A DNA stretch of 64,000 nt, taken from assembly GCF_013409595.1 (NCBI RefSeq), contig NZ_JACCBD010000001.1, forward strand, positions 806,001 to 870,000, in the 5' to 3' direction. Position numbers and translations under genes: made by a program. The DNA is from Leucobacter aridicollis. Its GTDB lineage: Bacteria > Actinomycetota > Actinomycetes > Actinomycetales > Microbacteriaceae. Below the pieces are notes generated by a model that was not told the DNA's origin, did no database searches, and worked only from the letters and a program-made list of their open reading frames with translations. This document shows positions 52,590-61,029 of this stretch, in pieces (position 1 is the stretch's first letter; each line of letters starts with the position of its first letter).

Positions 52590-52672
52590 GGTGTCATTCT
52601 CGCACAGCATCGAATGCTAAGAGTGTGCAAGTTTTGCCCCTCGAGTTGTGGCAGTTCGCCTACAGTTGAAGT

Positions 52673-53845
52673 ATGACAACCCCAGGTCCGCTCGCCGGCA
52701 TTCGTGTCGCAGACTTTTCCCGAGTGCTCGCGGGCCCACACGCAACGATGCTGCTCGCCGATTTCGGCGCCGACGTGATCAAGATCGAAAGCCCCGAGGG
52801 CGACGGCACCCGGCAGTGGTCGCCGCCGACCAACGCGATCGGCCAGAGCACCTATTTTGCCGGGGTCAATCGCGGCAAGCGCTCGGTCGTCTGCGATTTG
52901 CGTAGCGAGGAGGGGATCGCCCTCGCGACCGAGCTCGCAACCTCAGCGGACGTCGTCATCGAGAACTTCAAGCCGGGCACGATGGACAAGTTTGGGCTGA
53001 GCTACGAGGCGCTCGCCGCCGCGAATCCTGGCGTGGTCTACTGCTCGATCTCGGGCTTCGGAGACGCCGAGGGTCGCGACCTCCCCGGCTACGACCTGCT
53101 CGTGCAGGCCGTCGGCGGGCTCATGAGCATCACCGGCCAGGCAGATGATGCTGGCGGCGAACCGACGAAGGTCGGCGTCGCGCTCGTCGACATCCTCACC
53201 GGCCTGAACGCGGTGATCGGCATCCAGGCAGCCCTCCGCGCCCGTGACGCTGCGGGCGGCACCGGCCGCGGCCAGCACGTCAAGGTGACGCTCCTCGGCT
53301 CGCTGCTCTCGGCGCTCGCGAACCAGGCCTCGTCGACGCTCGAGACCGGCGCGTCGCCGGGGCGCATGGGCAACGCCCACCCCTCGATCGCGCCGTACGA
53401 GACGTTCCACGCTGCCGATCAGTCGGTCGCGCTCGCGGTCGGAACGGACGGCCAGTTCACCAGGCTCTGCGAGGTGCTCGGCATCCCCGAGCTGGCGGCC
53501 GACGACCGGTTCGCGAACAACCCCGCGCGCGTCGCCAACCGGGTGGCGCTGCGTGCGGCGCTCGAGGAACAGCTCCGCACCCGCAACGCCGACGAGTGGA
53601 TCACCGCGTTCACCGAGGCGAACATCCCGGCCGGCCGGGTCAACACGATCGCGCAGGCGATCGAGCTCGCAGAGTCGCTTGGCCTTGACACCGTCGCCGA
53701 GACCACCGGCGTCGCCGCCGACGGCAGCGAGCACACGCTCCGCTCGGTCGCCGCTCCCATCCAATTCTCCGAGACGCCAGCCCGCTACACCTCGCCGCCT
53801 CCAGGGGTCGGCGAGCACCAGGGCGCGACCTGGCTTCCCCGCTAA
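52673..53845 (+). CDS. CaiB/BaiF family (class III) CoA-transferase
   Basis: 390 residues. Starts PLAGIRVADFSRVLAGPHATMLLADFGADVIKIESPEGDGTR, then NRGKRSVVCDL, VVIENFKPGTMDKFGLSYEAL, GFGDAEGRDLPGYDLLVQAVGGLMSITG (the Asp of GYD is the catalytic residue in this family). A -10-like TACAGT at 52661-52666 lies so close that the message may be leaderless. The partner gene 31 bp downstream is glutaryl-CoA-dehydrogenase-like, so I infer succinyl-CoA:glutarate CoA transfer. Confidence 0.9.
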   Translation: MTTPGPLAGIRVADFSRVLAGPHATMLLADFGADVIKIESPEGDGTRQWSPPTNAIGQSTYFAGVNRGKRSVVCDLRSEEGIALATELATSADVVIENFKPGTMDKFGLSYEALAAANPGVVYCSISGFGDAEGRDLPGYDLLVQAVGGLMSITGQADDAGGEPTKVGVALVDILTGLNAVIGIQAALRARDAAGGTGRGQHVKVTLLGSLLSALANQASSTLETGASPGRMGNAHPSIAPYETFHAADQSVALAVGTDGQFTRLCEVLGIPELAADDRFANNPARVANRVALRAALEEQLRTRNADEWITAFTEANIPAGRVNTIAQAIELAESLGLDTVAETTGVAADGSEHTLRSVAAPIQFSETPARYTSPPPGVGEHQGATWLPR

Positions 53846-53876
53846 CCCCGCTGCACACACCGAACAAAGGAAACTC

Positions 53877-55040
53877 ATGACCACCACGATTGACCAGCTG
53901 TTCAACGTCGCCGACTTCGTCACCGAAGAAGAGCGCGAGTGGCAGCTCAAGGCGCGAGAGTTCGCGCAGACCAAGATCAACCCGATCATCGACCAGGCGT
54001 TCGAGGATCGTAGGCTCCCCGTCGAGCTGCTCCCGGAGGTCGGCGAGTTCGGCGCGTTCGGCATGTACATGAACGGGTACGGCCTCCGCGGCGCATCGTC
54101 GGTCGCGTATGGCCTCGTTGCGATGGAGTTTGAGGCCGCTGACTCGGGCTTCCGCACCGCCCTCTCGGTGCAGGGCTCGCTCGCGATGGGCGCGATCTAC
54201 AAGTTTGGCTCGGAGGAGCAGAAGCAGCAGTGGCTCCCCGCCATGGGCCGCGGCGAGGCCGTCGGGTTCTTCGGACTCACCGAGCCGCAGGGCGGCTCCG
54301 ACCCGAACACCATGCTCACCTCAGCTCGCCGCGATGGCGACCAGTGGGTGCTCAACGGCAAGAAGCGCTGGATCGGTCTCGCAACCATCGCGAAGGTCGG
54401 CGTGATCTGGGCGAAGGACGAGGAGGGCGTCGTGCGCGGCTTCGTCGTGCCGACCGAGACCGAGGGCTTCAAGGCGACCGCGATCGAGAACAAGCTGTCG
54501 ATGCGCGCGTCGCTGCAGACCGAGATCGAGCTCACGGACGTGCGCCTGCCCGCGGACGCGATCCTCCCCGGAGCCAAGGGGCTGTCGGCGCCGTTCAAGT
54601 GCCTGAACGAGGCGCGTTACGGCATCGCCTGGGGTGTCATGGGCGCGGCGCGCTCGTGCCTCGAGGCCGCCGTCGAGCGCTCGCAGACGCGCGAGGTGTT
54701 TGGCGCTCCCATCGGATCGAAGCAGATCATCCAGGCGCAGCTCGCCGACATGTTCGTCGAGTACGAGAAGGGCATGCTGCTCGCGCTGCACCTTGGCCGC
54801 CTGAAGGACGCGGGAACGCTCACCTACGGCCAGATCTCCGTTGGCAAGCTGAACAACGTTCGTGAGGCCATCAAGATTGCCGGTCAGTGCCGCTCGATCC
54901 TTGGTGGCGACGGCATCACCTCGGACTTCCCGGTGATGCGCCACATGGCAAACCTCGAGTCGGTGCGCACGTACGAGGGCACCGACGAGGTGCACCAGCT
55001 CGTCATCGGTCGCGAGCTCACCGGAATCGCGGCGTTCTAG
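53877..55040 (+). CDS. Acyl-CoA dehydrogenase, probably glutaryl-CoA dehydrogenase
   Basis: 387 residues from ATG 53877 (AAAGGAAA upstream). FFGLTEPQGGSDPNTM and RWIGLATIAKVGVIW are FAD/substrate regions; ARYGIAWGVMGAARSCLEAAV and the end SVRTYEGTDEVHQLVIGRELTGIAAF match glutaryl-CoA dehydrogenase, with the catalytic Glu in TYEGTDE. The enzyme oxidises and decarboxylates glutaryl-CoA to crotonyl-CoA. With the CoA-transferase it forms a two-step glutarate route, ending at the strong terminator at 55053-55084. Confidence 0.88.
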   Translation: MTTTIDQLFNVADFVTEEEREWQLKAREFAQTKINPIIDQAFEDRRLPVELLPEVGEFGAFGMYMNGYGLRGASSVAYGLVAMEFEAADSGFRTALSVQGSLAMGAIYKFGSEEQKQQWLPAMGRGEAVGFFGLTEPQGGSDPNTMLTSARRDGDQWVLNGKKRWIGLATIAKVGVIWAKDEEGVVRGFVVPTETEGFKATAIENKLSMRASLQTEIELTDVRLPADAILPGAKGLSAPFKCLNEARYGIAWGVMGAARSCLEAAVERSQTREVFGAPIGSKQIIQAQLADMFVEYEKGMLLALHLGRLKDAGTLTYGQISVGKLNNVREAIKIAGQCRSILGGDGITSDFPVMRHMANLESVRTYEGTDEVHQLVIGRELTGIAAF

Positions 55041-55052
55041 TCTGACGCTCAC

Positions 55053-55084
55053 GGCGCCCGCCACCCGCAGGGGTGGCGGGCGCC
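55053..55084 (+). terminator. Strong terminator after the acyl-CoA dehydrogenase gene
   Basis: GGCGCCCGCCACCC (55053-55066), GCAG loop, GGGTGGCGGGCGCC (55071-55084): a perfect 14-bp stem, followed by a short TTTT at 55090. It ends the CoA-transferase/dehydrogenase operon. Confidence 0.85.
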
Positions 55085-55127
55085 TCGCGTTTTCGACCCG
55101 CGGGCCTGCCGGCCTCGGTCGATACAT

Positions 55128-55190
55128 CTGTGATCTGCACATCCAATGCCGTCGGGGTCGGTCTGAGGCATATGCGTTGCAGATCGCATT
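55128..55190 (+). repeat. Dispersed palindromic element, copy 2
   Basis: TGATCTGCA at the left and TGCAGATCGCA at the right are inverted, and CATCCAATG/GCATTG gives a second nested pair. It shares CACATCCAATG, GGCATAT and GCAGATC, in order, with the reverse strand of 40532-40600. It lies between the converging acyl-CoA dehydrogenase and sugar dehydrogenase genes, after the terminator. Confidence 0.45.
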
Positions 55191-55292
55191 GCTGCCGCGG
55201 GTGCCGGGTAGGTGCGGGCACGGGGAAGGGCTGGCGCAGCTGCGGAGGCGCGGGCGCAGACAGGACTACCGGCGCCGGGTAGGCGCCAGAGC

Positions 55293-56435
55293 CTACTTCA
55301 CGAGACCGGAGTCGATGAACCGGTCGTCGCCATCGCGCGGCTCGACGCGGCCGTCGGTGTTGTTGCTCAGCAGCCAGAGCGTGCCGTCCGGCGCGACCGT
55401 GACGTCGCGGATGCGGCCATACTCCTCGACGAAGTGGTCTGAGCTCGCGGTGAGATCCGACAGTGGCACCGTACGCACGCGCTGGCCGCGCAGGTTCGCG
55501 ATGTAGATCGTGTCGTTCGTGATCGCGATGCCGCTCGGGCTCGCCTCGGCCGGGGCCCACTGCTGGACCGGGTCCACGTAGCGGCTGTCGCCCGCGATGC
55601 CCTCGACCTCGGGCCACCCGTAGTTCGAACCCGCCGTGATGACGTTCAGTTCGTCCCAGGTGTCTTGCCCGAACTCGCTCGAGTACATCTTGCCGTCCGG
55701 CGCCCACGCGATCCCCTGCGGGTTGCGGTGCCCGTAGGTGAAGACCGGCGAGCCGTCGAACGGATTGTCGTCGGGGACGCCGCCGTCGGGGGTGAGGCGC
55801 AAGATCTTGCCCGCGAGGCTGTCGAGGTCCTGCGACAGCCACGGCTGTGAGGCGTCGCCGACAGTCACGTAGAGCATGCCGTCGGGGCCGAACGCGATCC
55901 TGCCGCCGTTGTGCGAGGTGGCGCTCGGGAGGCCTTCGAGAATGGCTGTCGGCTCGCCGATCGCAAGCGCGCCCGGTTCGCCCGTGAGCGGGAAGCGTTG
56001 CACCCTGTTACCGGTTCCCGACGTCGAGTAGGCGTAGAGATACTCGGGCTGAGTGCCTTCGGCGGCGGGCGACACCGCGATCCCGAGCAGCCCGCCCTCG
56101 CCACCGTGCACGACATCGGAAATTGTCGTGATCTCGCGACTCGCGCCGTCCGCGGTGAGTTCGAGCAGCTTGCCGGAATCGCGTTCGCTCACCAGCGCCG
56201 AGTTCTCGACGTAGGCGATCGACCACGGGGCGGCGAGGCCCGTCGTCGACTGCCGCGGGCCGAGCGGCTCGGGCCCTTCCTCGGCCGGAGGGTCGGCGGT
56301 CGGAGCCGTGGTCGGCGACGCCGTGGGCTTCGATGGTGGTTCGGCGGCGCACCCGGTGAAGCCGAGCAGCGCGGCGAGCGCCCCGGCGGTGAGCGCGACG
56401 GATGCGGTGCTCCGCGAGCGTGGCGAACGGTTCAT
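55293..56435 (-). CDS. PQQ-dependent sugar dehydrogenase-like lipoprotein (GSDH/Asd family)
   Basis: 380 residues from ATG 56435 (GGGAGG upstream). Lipoprotein signal with lipobox GFTGC, Cys29, then a Pro/Thr-rich spacer. The rest is a six-bladed propeller of the glucose/sorbosone dehydrogenase family: APWSIAYVEN, HGGEGGLLGIAVSP, GRIAFGPDGMLYVTVGDA, GKILRLTPDG, VFTYGHRNPQGIAWAPDGKMYSSEFGQDTWDELNVI, NYGWPEVEG. It should sit on the outer face of the membrane. Whether it binds PQQ or oxidises a sugar is not certain. Confidence 0.88.
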   Translation of the reverse strand: MNRSPRSRSTASVALTAGALAALLGFTGCAAEPPSKPTASPTTAPTADPPAEEGPEPLGPRQSTTGLAAPWSIAYVENSALVSERDSGKLLELTADGASREITTISDVVHGGEGGLLGIAVSPAAEGTQPEYLYAYSTSGTGNRVQRFPLTGEPGALAIGEPTAILEGLPSATSHNGGRIAFGPDGMLYVTVGDASQPWLSQDLDSLAGKILRLTPDGGVPDDNPFDGSPVFTYGHRNPQGIAWAPDGKMYSSEFGQDTWDELNVITAGSNYGWPEVEGIAGDSRYVDPVQQWAPAEASPSGIAITNDTIYIANLRGQRVRTVPLSDLTASSDHFVEEYGRIRDVTVAPDGTLWLLSNNTDGRVEPRDGDDRFIDSGLVK

Positions 56436-56529
56436 GGTGACCTCCCACAACTCACGGTAGTTGATGTTGGTGCATCGGGCCAGACACATTGTTCTAGTTC
56501 AAGTAGAGTTATTGGTGAAAGGAGCGCGC

Positions 56530-56946
56530 ATGCTGATTCGGATTGACGAAGCGAGCGAGCGCGCGATCTACGAACAGATCGCCGACTCGATTCGTGCCGA
56601 CATCGCCGCGGGCAAGGTTCGGGCCGGTGCCGCGCTCCCTGCCGCGAAGCGGCTTGCCGCCGCGCTCGACATCAACGTGCACACCGTACTGCGGGCCTAT
56701 CAGCAGCTGCGCGACGAACGGCTCGTCGACCTGCGGCGCGGCCGGGGCGCCGTGGTCACCTCACTCGCCGGCACGCTCGTCGAGCTCTCGAGCGAGGTCC
56801 GCGACCTTGTCGACCGTGCCAGCCTCCTCGGGGTGAGCCAGGTCACCCTCGCCGCGCTGGTCGCGCATGCCGACCCCAACGGCGCGCCGCCGTCAGGCCG
56901 CGCCCCGATCCCGCTGACGTTCTCACAGGAGCAGACCGCCGCATGA
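56530..56946 (+). CDS. GntR family regulator, YtrA subfamily
   Basis: 138 residues from ATG 56530 (AAAGGAG upstream). IDEASERAIYEQIADSIRADIAAGKVRAGAALPAAKRLAAALDINVHTVLRAYQQLRDERLVDLRRGRGAVV is a GntR winged helix of the short YtrA type, followed by a small helical tail. It overlaps the first DUF1648 gene by 4 bp and heads that operon. YtrA regulators often govern envelope or antibiotic-stress membrane genes, which fits the operon's content. Confidence 0.9.
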   Translation: MLIRIDEASERAIYEQIADSIRADIAAGKVRAGAALPAAKRLAAALDINVHTVLRAYQQLRDERLVDLRRGRGAVVTSLAGTLVELSSEVRDLVDRASLLGVSQVTLAALVAHADPNGAPPSGRAPIPLTFSQEQTAA

Positions 56947-58073
56947 CCGAGACCGCTCCCGCCCAGCCAGCCCCCGAGTCGCACCCAGACTTGCCCCGCG
57001 CGCGCATGGCCGCGCGCGTCGTCGGGCTCATCATCCCGGTCGGCCTCGTCATCGTCGGCGTGATCGTCTCGCTCGTCTGGCTTCCGCGGCTGCCCAACCC
57101 GGTGGCGGTGCACTGGAGCGGCGCAGGCGTCGCTGACGGGTTTGGCAGCCCGGCGCTCAGCCTAATCATGTTCCCGATCACTGGCCTCATCGTGGCGGGG
57201 CTGTACTTCGTAACAAGGGTGCAGGACCTGCAGAACCGGGCGCGGCCAGGCGGCGACATCTGGGGCCCGATCAATCGCCTGACGCCTGCGATCGTCCTCG
57301 GTGCAGCCGTGCTGATCTTCTCGCTGAACATGGTCACGACGGCGATCCAGCTCGACCTCCCCGACGCCAGGCAGCTCGAGCCGAATCTCGCCGTCACGAT
57401 CGTGCCGGCGGTCGCCGGGCTCGCCGCTGCCGTACTCGGCTACTTCGCGCAGCCGCGGCTGCGGGTCTCGGCGACCGTCGAGGCCGATACAGGCGAGCCG
57501 CTCGAGCTCGCTCCAGCCGAGCGCGTCGCCTGGGTCGGCACGATCGGCGTGAGCCGGGCGTACCTCTGGATCATGGGGGCCTCGTTGGTGGTGCTCGTCG
57601 CCTGTCTTATCCTCGTGGCAAGCATCAGACCGGCTGAACCTGCCGGAATCTCGATCGTTGGCGCCTCGCTACTGGTGGTGGTCGTGCTCACGGTCACCTG
57701 CATGCGGTTCAACGTGCGCATCGACGAGCGCGGCCTCGAGGCGAGGTCGTTCGTCGGCTGGCCGGTGATGCGCGTGCCGGCGGACCAGGTAGTCACGGTC
57801 GAGGTGGGCGATATCCACCCGTTCGGAGAGTTCGGGGGCTGGGGCTGGCGGCTCTCGGTCGACGGCAAGATCGGCATCGTGATGCGCACGGGCGAGGGTA
57901 TCCGCGTCACGCGACGTACGGGCCGACCGCTCGTCGTGACGATCGACGACGCCGAGTCCGCGGCCACCGCGCTTGCGACGGCGGCACAGCAGGCACGCGC
58001 AGGGTCGGTCGCCCCGGACGGCCAGACCGGCACCGAACGAGCCAACGGATCCCGCGGGGAGGTCACCGAATGA
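56943..58073 (+). CDS. DUF1648 membrane protein, first copy
   Basis: 376 residues with about six hydrophobic helices. LVWLPRLPNPVAVHWSGAGVADGFGSP after the first helix is the DUF1648 motif. The C-terminal ~100 residues (FNVRIDERGLEARSFVGWPVMRVPADQVVTVEVGDIHPFGEFGGWGWRLSVDGKIGIVMRTGEGIRVTRRTGRPLVVTIDDAE) look like a soluble beta-rich domain. Function unknown. It is followed by a paralogue with the same plan and a 4-bp overlap. Confidence 0.82.
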   Translation: MTETAPAQPAPESHPDLPRARMAARVVGLIIPVGLVIVGVIVSLVWLPRLPNPVAVHWSGAGVADGFGSPALSLIMFPITGLIVAGLYFVTRVQDLQNRARPGGDIWGPINRLTPAIVLGAAVLIFSLNMVTTAIQLDLPDARQLEPNLAVTIVPAVAGLAAAVLGYFAQPRLRVSATVEADTGEPLELAPAERVAWVGTIGVSRAYLWIMGASLVVLVACLILVASIRPAEPAGISIVGASLLVVVVLTVTCMRFNVRIDERGLEARSFVGWPVMRVPADQVVTVEVGDIHPFGEFGGWGWRLSVDGKIGIVMRTGEGIRVTRRTGRPLVVTIDDAESAATALATAAQQARAGSVAPDGQTGTERANGSRGEVTE

Positions 58074-59182
58074 CGACGCGCACACCGATCGCTCGCGCGC
58101 AACGCGCCGCCCTGTGGATCGGCACGATCGTGCCGCTGGCGCTCCTGACTGTCTCGGTCATCGTGCAGCTGCTGTGGCTGCCGCGAATGCCTGACCCGGC
58201 AGCGACGCACTGGGGCCCGTCGGGTCTGCCAGACGGCTTCGGACCGCCGTGGACGAACGTCGTGTTGTTCGCCAGTATCAGCCTCGCGGCCCTGCTGCTG
58301 CCGCCCCTCCAGCGGTTCCAGCTGCGCCGCGGGGACGCCGTCGGCGCGGGCCGCAGCTGGGCGGCGGCGAACCGGTGGATGCCCGCGTTCACCCTCGGCA
58401 TGGTCGTGTCGCTGCAGCTCAACGCGCTCGGAACGGCGTGGGTCCAGCTCGATGCGGTCGACGCCCGCGAGACCGGCTCGACGCTCGGCTGGCTTCTCGG
58501 CGGCTGGCTCGCGGGCGCGGTCGTCTGCGTCGCCGCCTATCTCCTGCAGCCGAGCCTGCGCATCGACCCGGAGGAGGGGGAGCCGGCCGCGCGGGCGCTC
58601 CCGCTCGGGGCCACCGAGCGCGCGGCCTGGGTTGGCGAGATCCGCCCGTCTCGTGGCGTGGGGTGGGCGCTCGGCGCGGTGAATGTGTTGCTTGCTGCGA
58701 TGGCGGCGTGGATGTTCACCGTCGAGCCGCTTGCTGGCTGGATCGGCGTCGGCACCCTCGCGGTCGTCGCGGCGGGGACGGTGATGTGCATGTGGTTCAG
58801 CGTGCGGATCGGGCCACAGGGCTTCGAGGCGCGCTCGCTGGTGGGGTGGCCCGTGTTCAGGATCGCCGCGGCTGATGTCGCCGACGTGGTCACCGCGCGG
58901 ATCGAACCGCTGGGCGAGTTTGGCGGCTGGGGGCTGCGCTTCGCCGGCGGCCGCACCGGCCTCGTGCCGCGCGGCGGGGAGGGGCTCGTCATCACCCGCC
59001 GGAACGGCAAGGTGCTCGTCGCGACCCTCGACGGTGCAGAGGAGGCTGCGGCCGTGCTTGTCGCCGCTGCCCGGGCGGCAGGCCCAACGACTGACCCAGC
59101 AGCGCAAGTGCCAGACGCCGCTGACGCAACTGACCGACCGAATCTAACGAAGGAGACTCGCAATGACGCAGGAACCGATTGA
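58070..59182 (+). CDS. DUF1648 membrane protein, second copy
   Basis: 370 residues. Same organisation as the preceding gene: LLWLPRMPDPAATHWGPSGLPDGFGPPW after the first helix, several more helices, and the C-terminal domain FSVRIGPQGFEARSLVGWPVFRIAAADVADVVTARIEPLGEFGGWGLRF. The match is strong enough to call a tandem duplication. It overlaps the first copy by 4 bp and the CPBP protease by 20 bp, so all four genes should be one transcript. Function unknown. Confidence 0.82.
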   Translation: MTTRTPIARAQRAALWIGTIVPLALLTVSVIVQLLWLPRMPDPAATHWGPSGLPDGFGPPWTNVVLFASISLAALLLPPLQRFQLRRGDAVGAGRSWAAANRWMPAFTLGMVVSLQLNALGTAWVQLDAVDARETGSTLGWLLGGWLAGAVVCVAAYLLQPSLRIDPEEGEPAARALPLGATERAAWVGEIRPSRGVGWALGAVNVLLAAMAAWMFTVEPLAGWIGVGTLAVVAAGTVMCMWFSVRIGPQGFEARSLVGWPVFRIAAADVADVVTARIEPLGEFGGWGLRFAGGRTGLVPRGGEGLVITRRNGKVLVATLDGAEEAAAVLVAAARAAGPTTDPAAQVPDAADATDRPNLTKETRNDAGTD

Positions 59183-60128
59183 GCGACCGCAACCCGAACC
59201 GCTCGCGCGGGTGCCCTGGGTCGCCGTCGCGGTCTTTGTGGCGCTCGCGTGGGGGCTCGCCTGGCTGGTGATGCTCCCGATGTGGCGGCTCGACCCCGTC
59301 GCTGCCGCGACGATGCCGGTGGGCACGCAGATGCTGCTGCAGTTGTTGCCGTCGGTGATGATGTTCACGCCGGCCGTCGCGATGCTCGTCGTGGTCTTCG
59401 TCTTGAGGTCGCCTAGGCGGGGGAGGGCCCGGTTCCTCGGCCTGTGGCCGCTCCGCCCCGCAAAGCGCGTGGTCTGGTTCATCGTGCTCGGGAACTTCGG
59501 CCCGATGGTGATCGTCGCGCTCGCCCTCGGCGTCGCGACGCTGCTGGGGTGGTTCACCCCCGACTTCGCCGAACTCTCGGGGTTCGCGGCGACGCTCGCA
59601 GCGAGCGGCACGCCGCCTGAGCTCGCGCGCACGGTGATGCTCACGCAGCTTGCGGTGATCCCGTTCGCAGGCCTCATCAACCTGTTGCCGGCGTTCGGCG
59701 AGGAGATCGGGTGGCGCGGCTGGTTACTCCCCGCGTTGCGCCCGCTCGGAACCTGGCCCGCGCTGCTCGCGAGCGGCGTGATCTGGGGCCTCTGGCACGC
59801 CCCGGTCACGCTGCTCGGCCACAACTTTGGGCTGTTCGACTGGCGCGGCGTCGCGCTCATGACGATCGGCTGCGTCTTCTGGGGGATCCTGTTCGGGTGG
59901 CTGCGGCTGCGCAGCGCCTCCGTCTGGCCGGCGGTTATCGCGCACGGGGCGCTCAACGGCGTCGCCGCCATCTGCATGGTGTTCACGATGGCCGGCGCCC
60001 CGCTCCCGATGCCGCTCGTGAACCCGCTTGGCGTCTCGGGGTGGATCGTTGCGGCCGTCGCGATTGTCGCGCTCGCCGCGACGGGCCAGTTCAGCACACA
60101 GCCGAGCCTGGCGCCGCCGCGGCGCTAA
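59163..60128 (+). CDS. CPBP family intramembrane metalloprotease
   Basis: 321 residues, about eight helices. Motif 1 is EEIGWRGWLLP (the EExxxR metal/catalytic site), motif 2 is IWGLWHAPVT with the His, and motif 3 is in VIAHGALN. These define the CAAX-processing-enzyme/bacteriocin-processing (CPBP) family of membrane proteases. The gene overlaps the DUF1648 gene and is last in the YtrA-type operon, so a role in envelope stress or peptide resistance is a reasonable guess. Confidence 0.88.
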   Translation: MTQEPIERPQPEPLARVPWVAVAVFVALAWGLAWLVMLPMWRLDPVAAATMPVGTQMLLQLLPSVMMFTPAVAMLVVVFVLRSPRRGRARFLGLWPLRPAKRVVWFIVLGNFGPMVIVALALGVATLLGWFTPDFAELSGFAATLAASGTPPELARTVMLTQLAVIPFAGLINLLPAFGEEIGWRGWLLPALRPLGTWPALLASGVIWGLWHAPVTLLGHNFGLFDWRGVALMTIGCVFWGILFGWLRLRSASVWPAVIAHGALNGVAAICMVFTMAGAPLPMPLVNPLGVSGWIVAAVAIVALAATGQFSTQPSLAPPRR

Positions 60129-60146
60129 CGCGCAGACCCCGCCGGG

Positions 60147-60716
60147 CTAGTTCGCTGCTGCCTCCGCCTGGAACCAGGCGGGGAGCAGCAGCGGGAGGTT
60201 CTCGAAGAAGCGCTCGCGCGACATGTCACCCTCGAGGATCCAGATCCGGATCGCGCCGGTGGCGCCGTTGGCGAGGAACGCCGCAGCGACGTCGAGGTCG
60301 ACGTCGGGCACGGCGGGCTTCCGCTTGCGGCGCTTGGTGAGGTAGGTCTCCGCGACCTCGGTGAGGAAGCGGGAGAGCATGATCGGGATGGTGCCGTCGA
60401 CCTGGTCGCTGAACGCGATCGTGTAGAGGTCGCGCCGCTCCTCGAGGTGGTCGAGCGCCGTGTAGATGCAGTGAGTGAACGCGTCGATCTCCGGCGCGGG
60501 GGCGCCGCCCCGGCAGACCTCCGAGAGTTCCGAGTACAGGGCATCCGCGAGCGCCTCCGCTGGCGTCGTGTAGTGCTTGTAGAACGTCACCCGGTTGATG
60601 CCAGCACTCTCGGCGAGCTCCGAGACAGTGATTTCCCCAACTGGCTTCTGAGTGGCGAGATCGGTGATCGCCTTGTGGAGTGCGGCCCGAGTCCGCAGGA
60701 TACGCGCGTCAGTCAT
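60147..60716 (-). CDS. TetR family transcriptional regulator
   Basis: 189 residues. Helix-turn-helix RTRAALHKAITDLATQKPVGEITVSELAESAGINRVTFYKHYTTPAEALADAL; the C-terminal part is helical. No obvious target is adjacent: the divergent phoH gene is over 300 bp away and the neighbouring operon converges. Perfect palindromes GAAACTGTTTC (60759-60769) and AGACG-ggcca-CGTCT (60801-60815) upstream are candidate operators for autoregulation. Confidence 0.88.
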   Translation of the reverse strand: MTDARILRTRAALHKAITDLATQKPVGEITVSELAESAGINRVTFYKHYTTPAEALADALYSELSEVCRGGAPAPEIDAFTHCIYTALDHLEERRDLYTIAFSDQVDGTIPIMLSRFLTEVAETYLTKRRKRKPAVPDVDLDVAAAFLANGATGAIRIWILEGDMSRERFFENLPLLLPAWFQAEAAAN

Positions 60717-61029
60717 GGCCCCAGCCTAGCGCTGTTTCATGGAGGAAAGGCAGCATAGGAAACTGTTTCTGTTGTCGGAACTGTAGAGAATGTACCAATT
60801 AGACGGGCCACGTCTGTCGATATGTCACGTTTCCAATGTTGCTGCCTCGAATTCTTGCACGTGAACACTGCGTACCAACGCGTCAGCGTGTCGACAGCCC
60901 CCGTTTACGTGCGGAGCGTACCTTGTGCAGTACCGGGCACCGTGCCCGGTTGAGGAGGCCGTAGCCCCCCTCGAAAGCTACGGCCGACTCGTTTCGCCGG
61001 GGCCGCCCCGGCAGAACGAAGGAGCCGCC
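60717..61029. promoter_or_regulatory. 313-bp gap with palindromes and a triple-hairpin leader before phoH
   Basis: No gene is seen. The TetR-proximal half holds the palindromes at 60759-60769 and 60801-60815. The phoH-proximal half has three consecutive hairpins: 60932-60950 (ACCGGGCAC-C-GTGCCCGGT), 60957-60985 (GGCCGTAGC / GCTACGGCC with a CCCCCTCGAAA loop) and 60996-61012 (GCCGGGGC-C-GCCCCGGC), ending just before the ribosome-binding site. They may form a regulatory leader RNA. A GTG at 60925, in frame with phoH, would make them coding, so this is uncertain. Confidence 0.5.

Noticed and set aside
60957..60985. Actinobacterial 6C small RNA
   Set aside because: Only one hairpin has a C-rich loop; the 6C RNA has two such loops, so the match is insufficient.
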